Below, one piece after another: positions 36,940-46,881 of a DNA stretch of 64,000 bases. Made by a program: the position numbers and the translations under genes. Every line of letters begins with the position of its first letter. Position 1 is the first letter of the stretch. Below the pieces are notes generated by a model. The model was given only the letters and a program-made list of their open reading frames with translations. It made no database searches and was not told the origin of the DNA. Origin of the DNA: Takashimella koratensis (taxonomy: Eukaryota; Basidiomycota; Tremellomycetes; Trichosporonales; Tetragoniomycetaceae); NCBI GenBank assembly GCA_003116875.1, contig BCKT01000009.1, forward strand, positions 62,001 to 126,000. The letters are read 5' to 3'.

Positions 36940-37811
36940 TTACCCTAGGGCGCTTGAAACTTTTGCATGGGCAGTCATATTCTGAAAATACTCGGATTCA
37001 ACAGAGAACCAAGTTGGAGCCGTACCAGACAAATCCTGGTCAAAATGAGCAGAACAAATCCAACTCTCTTCGTTACCTGTCGCTTGGATCGGATTCCTCA
37101 ACGCCTCACACTCGATCTCAAACTGGTCCGGATGAATGTACCTAGCCTCAAACCTGCGTTCCCCACTAAAGTCTGTAAAGGCATTGGATCCGTCAGATCT
37201 CGGCTTCATTGCGTTCTCAACCTCTGCAGCGTTCCAACCCTTGAAGGCTAGAAACGCCTCGACTTGATCGGCGATATGTTCAAATGCGGTCTCGTGGATG
37301 GAGGCGTCCTCACATCCTCCAAAGACCTCGAGCGATTTCTTGAATCGTTTGGGTTTGGAATCACGGGCATTCGAATTAGGGTCCTCATCGATGTTCATCG
37401 GGAGCGGAAACGCGAGGTAATCGCCTACTTTCTTGGTGGAATTCGTGGAAGTGGTGACGAGCTGAGGTTCATTGGCCAGCTCATAATCAACCTCCACTGA
37501 GGCGCTAAACATCTCCTCAGATCTTTTCCGATGGATCCTGGCTTGGACCTCGCTCAAAGTGGTACCGGACGTAACTTCGATCACCTCTTCACCTAACGTT
37601 TCTGTAGGGGTAGTTGAACCGCTCTTATTGGATAGAGTCGTGTCATATAATTCTTCGTCCCCCTTCGGTTTGATGTTCTCCATAATCGTGAATAAAATGA
37701 TGGGCGGAACAGTTGCCGCCCCTACATGACCCTCGCTAGCCTTGGTCAGCATTTTGGCCTAGTGGATCCGTCACTTGTCCGTCCTGATGGTTCTCCAACT
37801 TACTTTAACAT
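36940..37811 (-). CDS. Orphan array paralogue A
   Basis: Two exons on the minus strand. The first is only 8 bases (37811-37804, ATGTTAAA), ended by GTAAGT; the second runs 37735-36940, joined in phase 2 after a GCTAG acceptor. This gives 267 residues starting MLNEGHVGAATVPPIILFTI. Shared family blocks are TVPPIILFTI near the start, KSLEVFGGCEDASIHETAFE and then a Trp followed by a VE...P stretch. The last block is RFEARYIHPDQFEIECEALR. Compared with its neighbours it has an insertion of ~95 charged residues after the first block. No signal peptide, membrane segment or known domain. The exon model rests on the same arrangement recurring in paralogues C and D. Confidence 0.6.
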
Positions 37812-38348
37812 GTTCACTGACCTGTGTATGTTGTGGTGAGGAAAACAATGATTGCAAGTCAGTTTGCTGGCTGAGCAGAGAGCGTTGGTAGGTAAACGGT
37901 GGCAAATACGTACAGTAATGTCATTGTCAATACACTTTTGGAGAGTTGAGCCGAGTCCATTGCTTTGTGGGTTGAGCTTGTTTTATTCTCCTGTGACAAA
38001 TTGTTAAAGTCTGTCCTTTGACGCTTGCTCATTGACCCTTTAACCCCGCTTGAGCGGAGGTCAATACATCAACTGCCTGAAAGGAGACCTCCTCATTGCA
38101 GCGTATGGGTAGTTGTCACCCGGTTGTACAAGTACACCGTGTTATCGACGGGAAACAAACCACTATTCGTCCACCAAGTACACCTCATCTCATACCGCAT
38201 GTCCCCTGCAAGACGTTTAAGCCATTCTTTGCATTCTTAAATGTGCCCTAGCTAATGCCTGGTAAATTTTATTTTCACTTAGGCATATCACTTCCGGAAA
38301 CAAGTAGCTCTTTTACCCCACCCACCCTGACTCCTTGATTCGTTGAGT
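37812..38348. other. Gap between orphan paralogues A and B
   Basis: Upstream region of A (minus) and 3' flank of B. No further family copy or RNA gene seen. Confidence 0.4.
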
Positions 38349-38766
38349 TCAGCCTTCAATCTCTGACCTGTCATGAAATTCAGTCGGTTGAATGTACTCT
38401 GGCTTGAGACTCAAAGAGCCCAAGAGCTCCGTGTAGTCGCTGGACTGGGAATTGATAGCGGTGGCAATCGTAGTAGGATCCCAAGCCTGAGTTCCGACAA
38501 AGTCGTACAGCTTTACCAAAGATTGCTGAAACTCCGTCTCGGCAACAGATTCATCCTTGCACCGTCCAAATACTTCAAGGGTATCGATGCTCTCCGCTTT
38601 ATCTGGGTAGTTGTAAGTTCCCCTATTAGCGATGGTGAACAGCATGATAGCGGTGCCGTTGTCGCCGGGTTGAGTACTGGCTTGTCAGTTTTGAAAAAGC
38701 TAGCGAGAGGGAAGGGCAGGAGGAGCGTGGGTATTTTTTCTGGGGCCGAGCGTTTACCTACGACAT
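38349..38766 (-). pseudogene. Orphan array paralogue B, probably broken
   Basis: The main exon (38677-38349) carries family blocks: STQPGDNGTAIMLFTI, TLEVFGRCKDESVAETEF, a Trp followed by IATAI, and KPEYIQPTEF. It ends earlier than C or A. At the place of the expected 8-base first exon the sequence is ATGTCGTAGGTAAACG (from 38766). If the donor is GTAAAC, the exon would be nine bases and end in TAG; for the family's 8-base exon the GT is one base too far. I read this as a lost start exon. A TATA-like CTATATAA lies just upstream. An alternative start inside the main exon (ATG 38645) would give 98 residues. Confidence 0.5.
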
Positions 38767-39470
38767 CATTATATAGTCTTGGTTTGTTGTGACCGATGAG
38801 TTGTGTAGTGACGCAAGGTCTTGTGAACTGAAGTTGTATCGGATGTGGGGGTTCAGAGCTGAACCGCAAGCCGTGCTATATATCTGGTCTGGGCAGATCA
38901 AATCGAGCTCTGGTGCACATAGCATAGGAGCGGGAAAGGGTTTCGGGAGTTTGGATATCAACGTTTGAAGTTGAAGTACCCTTCATAGTCTCTGACAACT
39001 TGTACACGCAGTGCTAAGCCTGTCCTTTGATGTTTCGGCTCCTTTTTTTCAGCAGCGAAAGGCGAATCTGCGACCGTTGAAACGAGGGTGGACCACTGAG
39101 TGGGCATTGCTCTGCACGCGAACGCCTTCCATTGCAACAGATTGTGGAAGGCGTGTCGCCGAGGAGGTCGTCAGGAGAAAGATAAACTGTTTGATAAACT
39201 TTTTCACCTCTAATGATTCAGCACAGCATGTGCTGCACTCAGCGGTACCTCCTGCTCGATGGAAAGTCATGGTTTCGTTGGCGTGGATATTGGTGGTAGT
39301 AACATATCAAACCGGGACATCGACTGACAGGGTCATTCAAACCTCTCCTATTTCAACCTTGGGCCAAAAAGCCCGGTCATGAGCAGATGCAAAGCTAATA
39401 ATGTGACGCTGAAAACTCGAGCGACTACTTCAACTTCAGCCGATCATCTTCATTACGTCATGTTGTACTA
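38767..39470. other. Gap between orphan paralogues B and C
   Basis: Contains the upstream sequence of B. Short plus-strand ORFs (39011-39382) show no domain. Confidence 0.4.
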
Positions 39471-39957
39471 CTACTGAGTAAAATCTTCGTGGATCTCCCA
39501 CCTCTGCTTATTAGTCGACGAGTTGAAGTCCCTTCCCAGCTTAGAACACTCAACAGCGAAATTGTCGGAATTGATGTACTTTACCATGAACGCCGAACCC
39601 AACAGCAACTGGGTGAATTCTGTCGACTTGCCACTTGGGGGGTTTATCTCCCCTTCAACAGCTGTGCTGTCCCATTCCTTGCTCACGGCAAGGTCGTTTA
39701 GGCGGTTGGCAATGACGCCGAACTCGGAAACGTTGCCAGAATCGTCGTTGCACGCCCCGTAGAGCTCGAGCGTCTTCTTATTGGGCGACGAGGTTTCAGC
39801 CCCATCTCTGGCCTTCGTGGAGATGGTGCAGTAAACCGTGGGCGATACAGTCACCGTCTCGACACCGTCGGATTGGTCCTCACTGTTGTCTTCAGTATCT
39901 ACTGTATCTACAAGGGCAGATGTCTCGATGACAATCCTGTAATACTTACATCGACAT
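39471..39957 (-). CDS. Orphan array paralogue C
   Basis: First exon of 8 bases (39957-39950, ATGTCGAT) before GTAAGT; second exon 39882-39471 after an ACAACAG acceptor, phase 2. The product is 139 residues and starts MSIEDQSDGVETVTVSPTVY. Family blocks: TVYCTISTK, KKTLELYGACNDDS, EFGVIANRLNDLAVSKEWDS, STEFTQLLLGSAFMVKYINS and NFAVECSKL, ending RWEIHEDFTQ. Paralogue A has the same closing block as SWICSAHFDQ. If the short first exon is not accepted, a frame beginning at 39962 is open, but it would retain donor and acceptor sequence as coding. Unknown function. Confidence 0.6.
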
Positions 39958-40550
39958 GTCAACGATTGAACTTTGAATTTGGCTGATGGTTGACAGGTAT
40001 GGGTTTGAACGTGGGCTCAGCTGTAGGGGCCAAATGGGACAACGGTATTGAGTCAAAGCGATAATAGTTGAGACAAAGATATGGGTGGCGTGAGCTTAGA
40101 CCATTGCCTAAATACTTGCGGTGTAGGGAGCTGGAGTGAGCGGAGTTCATTTGCAGTTTTTCCCATAATCTGCATGCCCCGGCAGGGTGCGTGTGCTGAT
40201 CTTTTGACATTGTGACATCCCTTCGACGCCATCAGCGGAGATTGAATTTGCGACGGCTCAAAAGAGTGGGAACAAAGCAGCGACTCTCTCACATACAAGT
40301 ACTGCCGAGCCCGGCTTGGGCATCGTTGCCCGCCCCACCAGCAGGGTTGGACAGCACAGTGAGTGAACGGAGGTCAACGAAGGCGGAGGTGGTCCAGGCT
40401 TCCAAGACTTGTCCGTCCGCTATGATAACTTCGAGTGGGGACATGGAATGGGACGACAGCCAAGTGTCACAAATGCAGAACAGTGTTTGACGGGATCATG
40501 CATCAACATCAACCCATGAAATTAGACAGATTTAACTTGACGCGAGCAAG
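39958..40550. other. Gap between orphan paralogues C and D
   Basis: Upstream region of C. No supported gene. Confidence 0.4.
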
Positions 40551-41084
40551 CTACGCTCGAAGGGGTGACCTTTTCCTGCGTATAAGTGGCGTCATCGGTC
40601 CAAGCCCATTTACCACCGGCACTCCTTCAGTCTTAAGAGTTTCACTCTCTTTTTTGAACAAAGCCCACGGGACAGGCTTCACGATGAACAGCGGAGTATC
40701 CTTAGTCTCTGTCGGCTCCTTGGACTCCTTGGACTCGTTTCAGTCGTCAGCCTTCCATGTGTGTGCAACGGTCCGCTCGATAGCGTCTCTCTCCCAACTC
40801 TCCGAGTCTACAATCTCACACAGGCTGTATACAATCGACTTGAACTCTTCCATACCAGTTAACCCATCGTTCCCGCCCCCCGACACCAATAGTGTTTTCT
40901 TGATCGCGGTCAACTGACCATCAACTGTACCACCCTTGGCAGTGAGGGTAAACAAGATTGTGGTAGGGACTGTCACGCCTCCAGGATCTTTCACTTGGCT
41001 GTAGCTTTTATCCAGCCTGTTAGCGGACATGGCACACGGAGCTATCCGCCACAGGCATTTTGATAGCACACTCACAGAGACATG
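40551..41084 (-). pseudogene. Orphan array paralogue D, interrupted by an in-frame TGA
   Basis: First exon 8 bases (41084-41077, ATGTCTCT) before GTGAGT; second exon from 40998 after CTACAG, phase 2. It starts MSLQVKDPGGVTVPTTILFT, then KKTLLVSGGGNDGLTGMEEF and VDSESWERDAIE, and meets TGA at 40740-40742. The same frame then stays open for 62 codons to TAG at 40551, including TPLFIVKPVPWALFKKESET. That segment lines up with the SAFMVKYINSDNFAVECSKL end of paralogue C. Homology thus continues past the stop: either a recent nonsense mutation, a stop read-through, or an 88-residue truncated product. Splice sites look intact. Confidence 0.5.
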
Positions 41085-41550
41085 TTTAGAACGTCGCTGC
41101 GTTTTCTAACAATGGTAATGAGCCGTTTTGTCGGTAGCAGATGAGCCCAGGCAATCGAGGTAACGGTGTATGTTGAGTGAGAAAAAGACAGCTGTGCAAG
41201 TATGTCCAAAAGAGGGTCATCTGACCGGCAAAGGTGATCTTGGCTCACTCCAGCTTTTCGGTGTAGAGCTCCTTTGATCATCTGAGATCCTTTGACGTGG
41301 AGGACTGGGGGCTGGGCCAAGTTGTATGGACTGCGCCGTCCCCGCTGTCGTGGGAAATGGGTCAGGCTTTGTCACTCCACGTCTTGGGACTAGATCCGGC
41401 GGAGACAGATGCCGGCAGCAGATCTGATCACAGCGCAAGTTCAGGAGATCATTCACACGCTTTGGTATGCTCTGTGCTAGGGCAATAAGGGAAGAAACAA
41501 CCGCGATAATATCCCGGAATAAGTACCCGCAACATACATACGATACTCAT

Positions 41551-41877
41551 ATCATGCGAAGCGAGCCCCCTGGTCTCAACCGCTTATACAGCGCTCTTCA
41601 ACGACGCTATGACAGTTCCTTCGACGTGATCCTTAGAGTCCTTCCAGGCACTTCCGCCCTCACTCATCCCCACTACCTCATTCAGCAATACGCACTCTTT
41701 TGCAAATTCTTCAGGCAAGCAAAACCACGTCACGGATTCGTTCCCGCTACCCACTCACTGAACATACTGCTCCCTTCGTCCAACCCCGTTTCGATGCCAG
41801 AAGTGTCCCAATGGATGGAGTTGATGAAATCGAAGGGAGCGGTCAGTCGAAACGTGGTCTTGCAATGCAGTTTTTGA
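41551..41877 (+). CDS. Hypothetical plus-strand ORF inside the orphan array
   Basis: A 108-codon frame from ATG 41551 (MRSEPPGLNRLYSALQRRYD) with a fairly ordinary composition. A second overlapping frame (41700-42134) follows it. I see no domain, and no splice pair joining the two is convincing. It is the only plus-strand candidate between 36.9 and 43 kb. It may be a relic or chance ORF. Confidence 0.25.
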   Translation: MMRSEPPGLNRLYSALQRRYDSSFDVILRVLPGTSALTHPHYLIQQYALFCKFFRQAKPRHGFVPATHSLNILLPSSNPVSMPEVSQWMELMKSKGAVSRNVVLQCSF

Positions 41878-42232
41878 AACATGTACAGGTGAACAGATGG
41901 CAAATGATCATTTTGAAGGCGACTATAAAGGAAGCATTCCCGATTTGTTACGATAGTTTGCTCAGTGGAGAAATAGTGGCTTTGAAGACTTCAAATTTTG
42001 CGATTGCTCAAGGCTTGAGCTTTCCGGATGTAGCTGGTGACATAGTATGGTCTGGAGTCCATGCATGTATTATCAAGAGACGCTTTACACAATGGACTAT
42101 GAAGAAAAGAAGTCCGGCGAAAAACACTCAGTGACCGTCGCGTCACGTATCAAAAAAGGATCCGCAGCTGGAGTGGGGGTCATGTGTTTGAACGTCACCT
42201 GCACCTTGACGATGTGATCGTCATGCAGGCCC

Positions 42233-42865
42233 TCACGTGTAGGGGACTCGATGCCTCTTGGCGCTTCGCGAGTCACCGGCGTTCGACCAATTGGCTCGTA
42301 TGAGTTGAGAAACGAGCCATGAGTCTGTGACAACATGATGGCCGTCACACTGATTCACCCAGCCCAAAACCGTGTCGACGAACGTCGAAACTGAGTGAAT
42401 AACTCGAAAGTTACCAAACATCGACAGCAGGTCATCTTGCTCGTCCTCTTCTCCGTCACCACAGTAAAGGGGCAAAGCGATGTCGCCCAAGATGTAGGAT
42501 GCCGAGCGTGGGGGTCGTCCCGTCGAAGAGCTGTCTAGCTTTTGGGCTGATGCAGAGGGCGCGACGGAAGCGGAGGCTGAAAATGAAGTAGCGTACAGCT
42601 CGGCGAGGCGTTGGGCAACGGGAAGTAGTTGCTTTTCGGCGAACGTCTTGTTTTTCGACGAGATTCCCACGTGGATTGTCAAGTCGTTGTTCTCCGTCGA
42701 CTTTGTCAGCGTGCAGATGCATCGGCTTTCTTTTCTGCCCATCGCATCGTCGGCGACCTCCGCATCCGAAGTCTCTTCGTCCATACGCACGTCAAATCCT
42801 TCAGGGACATCGTCACGGAATGGGGGAGTTCGATCGGGTGGTATAAACGGCAATTCTTCCTCCAT
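42233..42865 (-). CDS. Orphan array member E (distant)
   Basis: Single exon of 210 codons from ATG 42865 (MEEELPFIPPDRTPPFRDDV), ending at 42233. A block RCICTLTKSTENNDLTIHVG and LPVAQRLAELYATSF can be placed against the CTISTK, LELYGACND and IANRLNDL blocks of paralogue C, but similarity is weak. It lacks the 8-base first exon. The middle is Ser/Ala-rich (SFSASASVAPSASAQ), followed by an acidic stretch (GDGEEDEQDDLL). Function unknown. It closes the array next to the 3' end of the Hsp78 gene. Confidence 0.5.
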   Translation of the reverse strand: MEEELPFIPPDRTPPFRDDVPEGFDVRMDEETSDAEVADDAMGRKESRCICTLTKSTENNDLTIHVGISSKNKTFAEKQLLPVAQRLAELYATSFSASASVAPSASAQKLDSSSTGRPPRSASYILGDIALPLYCGDGEEDEQDDLLSMFGNFRVIHSVSTFVDTVLGWVNQCDGHHVVTDSWLVSQLIRANWSNAGDSRSAKRHRVPYT

Positions 42866-43627
42866 GATGGTTGGTACGAGCGAGTGAGAGTTTTAGAGCA
42901 AACGAAGTCGGCTTGGGGGGAAGGTGGTTTGTGGGGAAGGGCAAGGAATGAAGAAAGGCGAGACAATCTAACGTATGCGTTGGGCATAAATATCGTGAAC
43001 TCCTAGTCCTTGGCCTTCTTGCCCTTTGTTGTCTTGGACAGCAGAGCAAGTCTCTGCTCACCAGGCATATCCCAAGAGGTCTGACTAATCCTCAGCGACA
43101 AGAAGTCACGCCGAAAGCTCTCTGGAGATCTCAAAAACCCACCAGGGGCTCAGATCGTAAAGGACGGCGGTGATCGACGTCCACACCAAACGTTTCATAC
43201 CACCAGTTCATGATCAGCACTTCTGCAAAGGATGTCGACCGCTCAGTCATGCCGCTGCCGTGTCATGCCAAATCAGTCACAGTGCCCGCAAAGCACTTTG
43301 TATCACTGGTCTTCCAAGCAAGCTCCGGCCGATACGCGCAGACAGGGGCTTCGGGCGTCTGACTCGTTCAGTCCTTTCATCCCTTTGATCAGGACACCAC
43401 CAGCTCCCCATGGAAAGATCAAGGCCTGGACTTTCACGAGGCTTTTCGTTGGAGCGGTTGGTTTACATGCAAATTTTAGGCAAAAGCGGCGCTAAGGAGA
43501 CGATGAAAGGTGAGGTAAGCGAACAACATGACTACAAGGCTTTTCAACGCGAAACACAAAGATTCAACTTCCAACGACAGATCCACTTCGCCTCGACTAA
43601 ACCTCTCCTCCTACGCTATCCTTTGAT
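42866..43627. other. Gap between array member E and the Hsp78 gene
   Basis: Upstream region of E and 3' flank of the Hsp78 gene. A plus-strand frame running on into 44105 is antisense to the Hsp78 coding region. Nothing else seen. Confidence 0.4.
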
Positions 43628-44300
43628 CTATGCAAAGCTCCTCCTGAGCTCGTCCTCTCCACTCTCCTCAACATCCTCGATAACTTCCAAAGGCCTCCTC
43701 TCCCCTCCTTCGTCCTCCTCCGCCTCGCTCGCCGGTTGTTCAAACACCAACGCCGGGTCAGGCTTTGATGTCAATGTGATCACGCCATTTGCCTCGTCCA
43801 GATCGGCCGTAACAATCTCGCCGTCCTTGATCGAGCCGTCCAACATCCTGCTCGCGAGCGGGTTACTAACTTTGTCCCTGACGACCCTCTGCACTGCGCG
43901 GGCTCCAAACTGGTCAGAGTATCCCTTCTGGGCAAGCCACTCGCGCGCGCGGGTCGTCACTTCTAGCGAGATTCGGCGAGGGGAGAGGCGTTTACTGATC
44001 TCGGCGAGTCGGAGGTTGACGATATCGACAATCACGCTCTCGGGGAGTTTGTTAAATACCAGTTGCTCGTCGAGGCGGTTGATCAATTCGGGTCGGAAAA
44101 AGTGACCGACGGCGCGTTTCACCTCGGAGACGGCGGCGTCGGTGGGTAGACCGTCGGGACCAGTGGCACCGGGCTCGTATAGGGCTTCGGAACCGAGATT
44201 GGAGGTGAGGCAGATGATCGTATTCTTGAAGTTGACTTGGCGGCCTTGTCCGTCGGTCAAGCAGCCCTCGTCGAGGACCTGCAGCAGGATGTTGGCCACG

Positions 44301-44331
<31 letters not shown>

Positions 44332-46403
44332 CGACAACGGAGTAAGGCCGGCGTCGCACCGCTTCGGTGAGTTGCCCACCTCTGGATGGAGTCAGCTCGT
44401 TGTCTTTCAACCTCAAAGGCCAAAACAAAGCTATCACTCACTCTTCATAGCCGACGAATCCAGCCGTCGCACCTATCAGTCGAGAGACGGTGTGTTTATC
44501 GTGGAACTCGGACATGTTCAATTGGATCCTGCAACTCAGTCAGCACTACGTCTTTTCAACTTCCGCGTCAACTCACAGAGCACGCCTCTCGTCGGCAAAC
44601 AAAAACTCGGCGAGCGCTTTGCACAGCTCCGATTTGCCCACACCCGTCGGTCCCAGGAACAAGAACGACGCAAGGGGTTTTGACGGTGACTGCAGACCTG
44701 CTCGAGACAGCCTCACCGCGTTGGCTACTGCCGAGACGACCTTGTCTTGACCGACGACACGCTGCTTCAACGCGTCTTCCATATGGATCAAACGCTCCCT
44801 CTCGCCCTTGAGCAAGTTGGACACGGGGATCCCAGTAGATTTGGCGACTACGACGGCGATGTCTTCGCTGGTAACGCGATCGCGAACAGCAAGGCCGGGC
44901 GCTTCGGCGGCTTCGGCCTCGAGCTCGGCCTGAACTTGGGGTAGCTTGTTCTGCAGCTGAGGGAGGGTGGAAAATCGAAGTCGAGATGCCTTCTCAAAGT
45001 CGCCGGAGCGCTGCGCCTGCTCGAGGTCGACGTTGGCTTGTTCGATTTGCTAAAGGATGTTAGCCAGCTAACTGACGGCCATGAAAGCTGGAACTCACCT
45101 CTTTGATCGCTTTGATCTCGGCCACGCGCTCTCGCTCCTGTCTCCACAGTTCAACCAACTTCCTCTGCTCCTCCTTCTTCTCTTCCAACTCCTCAACCAC
45201 CTTCTCCAGTCTGCTAACAGAGAACTGATCCGTCTCATTCTTCAATGACTCGCGCTCGATCTCGAGCGTTACGATCTGCCTATCCAGCGCCTCAAGTTCA
45301 ACTGGCCGACTCTCTTGGGCGAGCTTGAGTGCTGACGACGCTTCGTCGACAAGATCGATCGCTTTGTCGGGTAAGAACCGGTCGGGGATGTACCTGTCCG
45401 AGTAGACGGCGGCAGTGACGAGCGCCGAGTCGGCGATCTGGACACCGAAATGGGCTTCGAAACGCGACTTGATACCGCGGAGGATGGAAATAGTGCTCTC
45501 GACTGTCGGCTCCTCGACCTGGATGGGCTGAAATCGACGTTGGAGCGCGGCATCTTTCTCAATTGTCTTGCGGTACTCGTCGGGTGTTGTAGCGCCAACC
45601 AGCTGGAGACCGCGAGCAAGTGCCGGCTTGATCATGTTGCCTGCGTCCATGGACCCCTCGGCTTTACCCAAGTTGAGCAGGGTGTGCTGCGAGGCGATAT
45701 CAGTATCACTCTGAGTGACGTGTGCTTCATACCAAGGCTCGTGCACCAACTCACCAGTTCATCGATGAAAACAATGACGCCGCCTTCCTCCTCTTCGATA
45801 TCCTTGAGCAACGCTTTGAACCGGCTCTCAAATTCGCCGCGGACACCGGTGCCCGCCAACAGCATTGAGAGGTCAAGAGACAGTAGTCGTTTGTCATGTA
45901 AGCTCTGAAGAATTTCATTAGCTCTGAAGCACCGCATCACGGACATCCTAGCAAATTCAACTTACCTCTGGAACCTCCTTGTTGACGATCCTCGTTGCAA
46001 GGCCCTCGAGAATTGCTGTTTTTCCGACACCTGGTAGACCTAGCAAGACCGGATTACTCTTCGTTCTTCTTGATAAAATCTGAATGGTTCGCCTGATCTC
46101 CTCGTCTCGGCCAATGACCGGGTCAAGCTTGCCCTTGCGTGCAAGCTCGGTCAAGTCGACGCTGAACTGGTTGAGGGTTGCTCCTTTTTCTTGGGGCTGC
46201 TGCTGCATCCCGCCGGGAAACCGCATACCGGAAAACCCGCCGCCTCCGCCTGGTGGGAACGGTGGACCACCACCAGGAGGTCCCTGGGCATAGCTTCGAG
46301 CGGTAGCGAGGACAGGGGTGAAGCGAGGAAGGAGGACGGAAGGGGTGGGTCGAGACCGAGCGGCGAGGTTGACGGAGCGGGCAAGCGCGCGTTTGGTGAG
46401 CAT
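43628..46403 (-). CDS. HSP78: Mitochondrial Hsp78 (ClpB-type disaggregase)
   Basis: AAA+ chaperone of the mitochondrial matrix that works with mtHsp70 to dissolve aggregates. The N-terminus is a targeting sequence rich in Arg/Ser/Leu ([20 protein letters not shown]), and the Clp-N domain is absent, as is usual for Hsp78. AAA-1: Walker [10 protein letters not shown], Walker [10 protein letters not shown] coiled-coil M domain follows ([40 protein letters not shown]). AAA-2: Walker A GPTGVGKS, sensor region [11 protein letters not shown], and [31 protein letters not shown] and [10 protein letters not shown] (sensor-2). The acidic end is [20 protein letters not shown]. Exons start near 46403, 45904, 45686, 45050, 44529 and 44382. 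The first (46403-45966) ends in phase 0. Confidence 0.95.
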
Positions 46404-46570
46404 AGCGTGAAGAGGGCGGGTATTGGGTATCGTGAGAAACGGGAGGCCCGAGTCGTTATTTTATGCTGGGTATGTTCTATGTTCGAAGTGAAGAGGAAGA
46501 GGGAGACGGTTGGGACGGCGAGGTCGAGGATGGGGGTGAAGGGGTTTGGAATGAGGAACTGGGTCATGTT

Positions 46571-46584
46571 GGAACCTTCTCGAT
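46571..46584. promoter_or_regulatory. Heat-shock element upstream of HSP78
   Basis: GGAACCTTCTCGAT gives three alternating units, GAA-nn-TTC-nn-GA, about 170 bases upstream of the HSP78 ATG. This is the arrangement bound by Hsf1. A second looser cluster (TTCTATGTTCGAAG) lies near 46474-46487. Confidence 0.55.
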
Positions 46585-46881
46585 CACGCCGGAAGATTGC
46601 GGCAACTTGCGCCACGTGCGGTGGCAAAAAAGCCGAGGTTGGCGAAAGGCATTCCTCTGTGGCAGGGGAAGGGTAGAGGGTATGGACAGATGCATACATG
46701 AGATGACAGAGACGATGAGCTGGGGCATACAGACGCTGCGCTACTGGGACTGGATGGGAGGAGGATACAGACAGCTAGCTCGAAATTGATAGCTCGGAAA
46801 GGACAGAATTGTACGGACACAGGCATGGGACGGTATGGCGAAAACGTGACTGAGACGCCTGATGGAAAGAAAATATGACGA

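Noticed and set aside
43410..44105. 231-codon plus-strand ORF over the Hsp78 3' end
   Set aside because: Antisense shadow of a well-supported coding exon.
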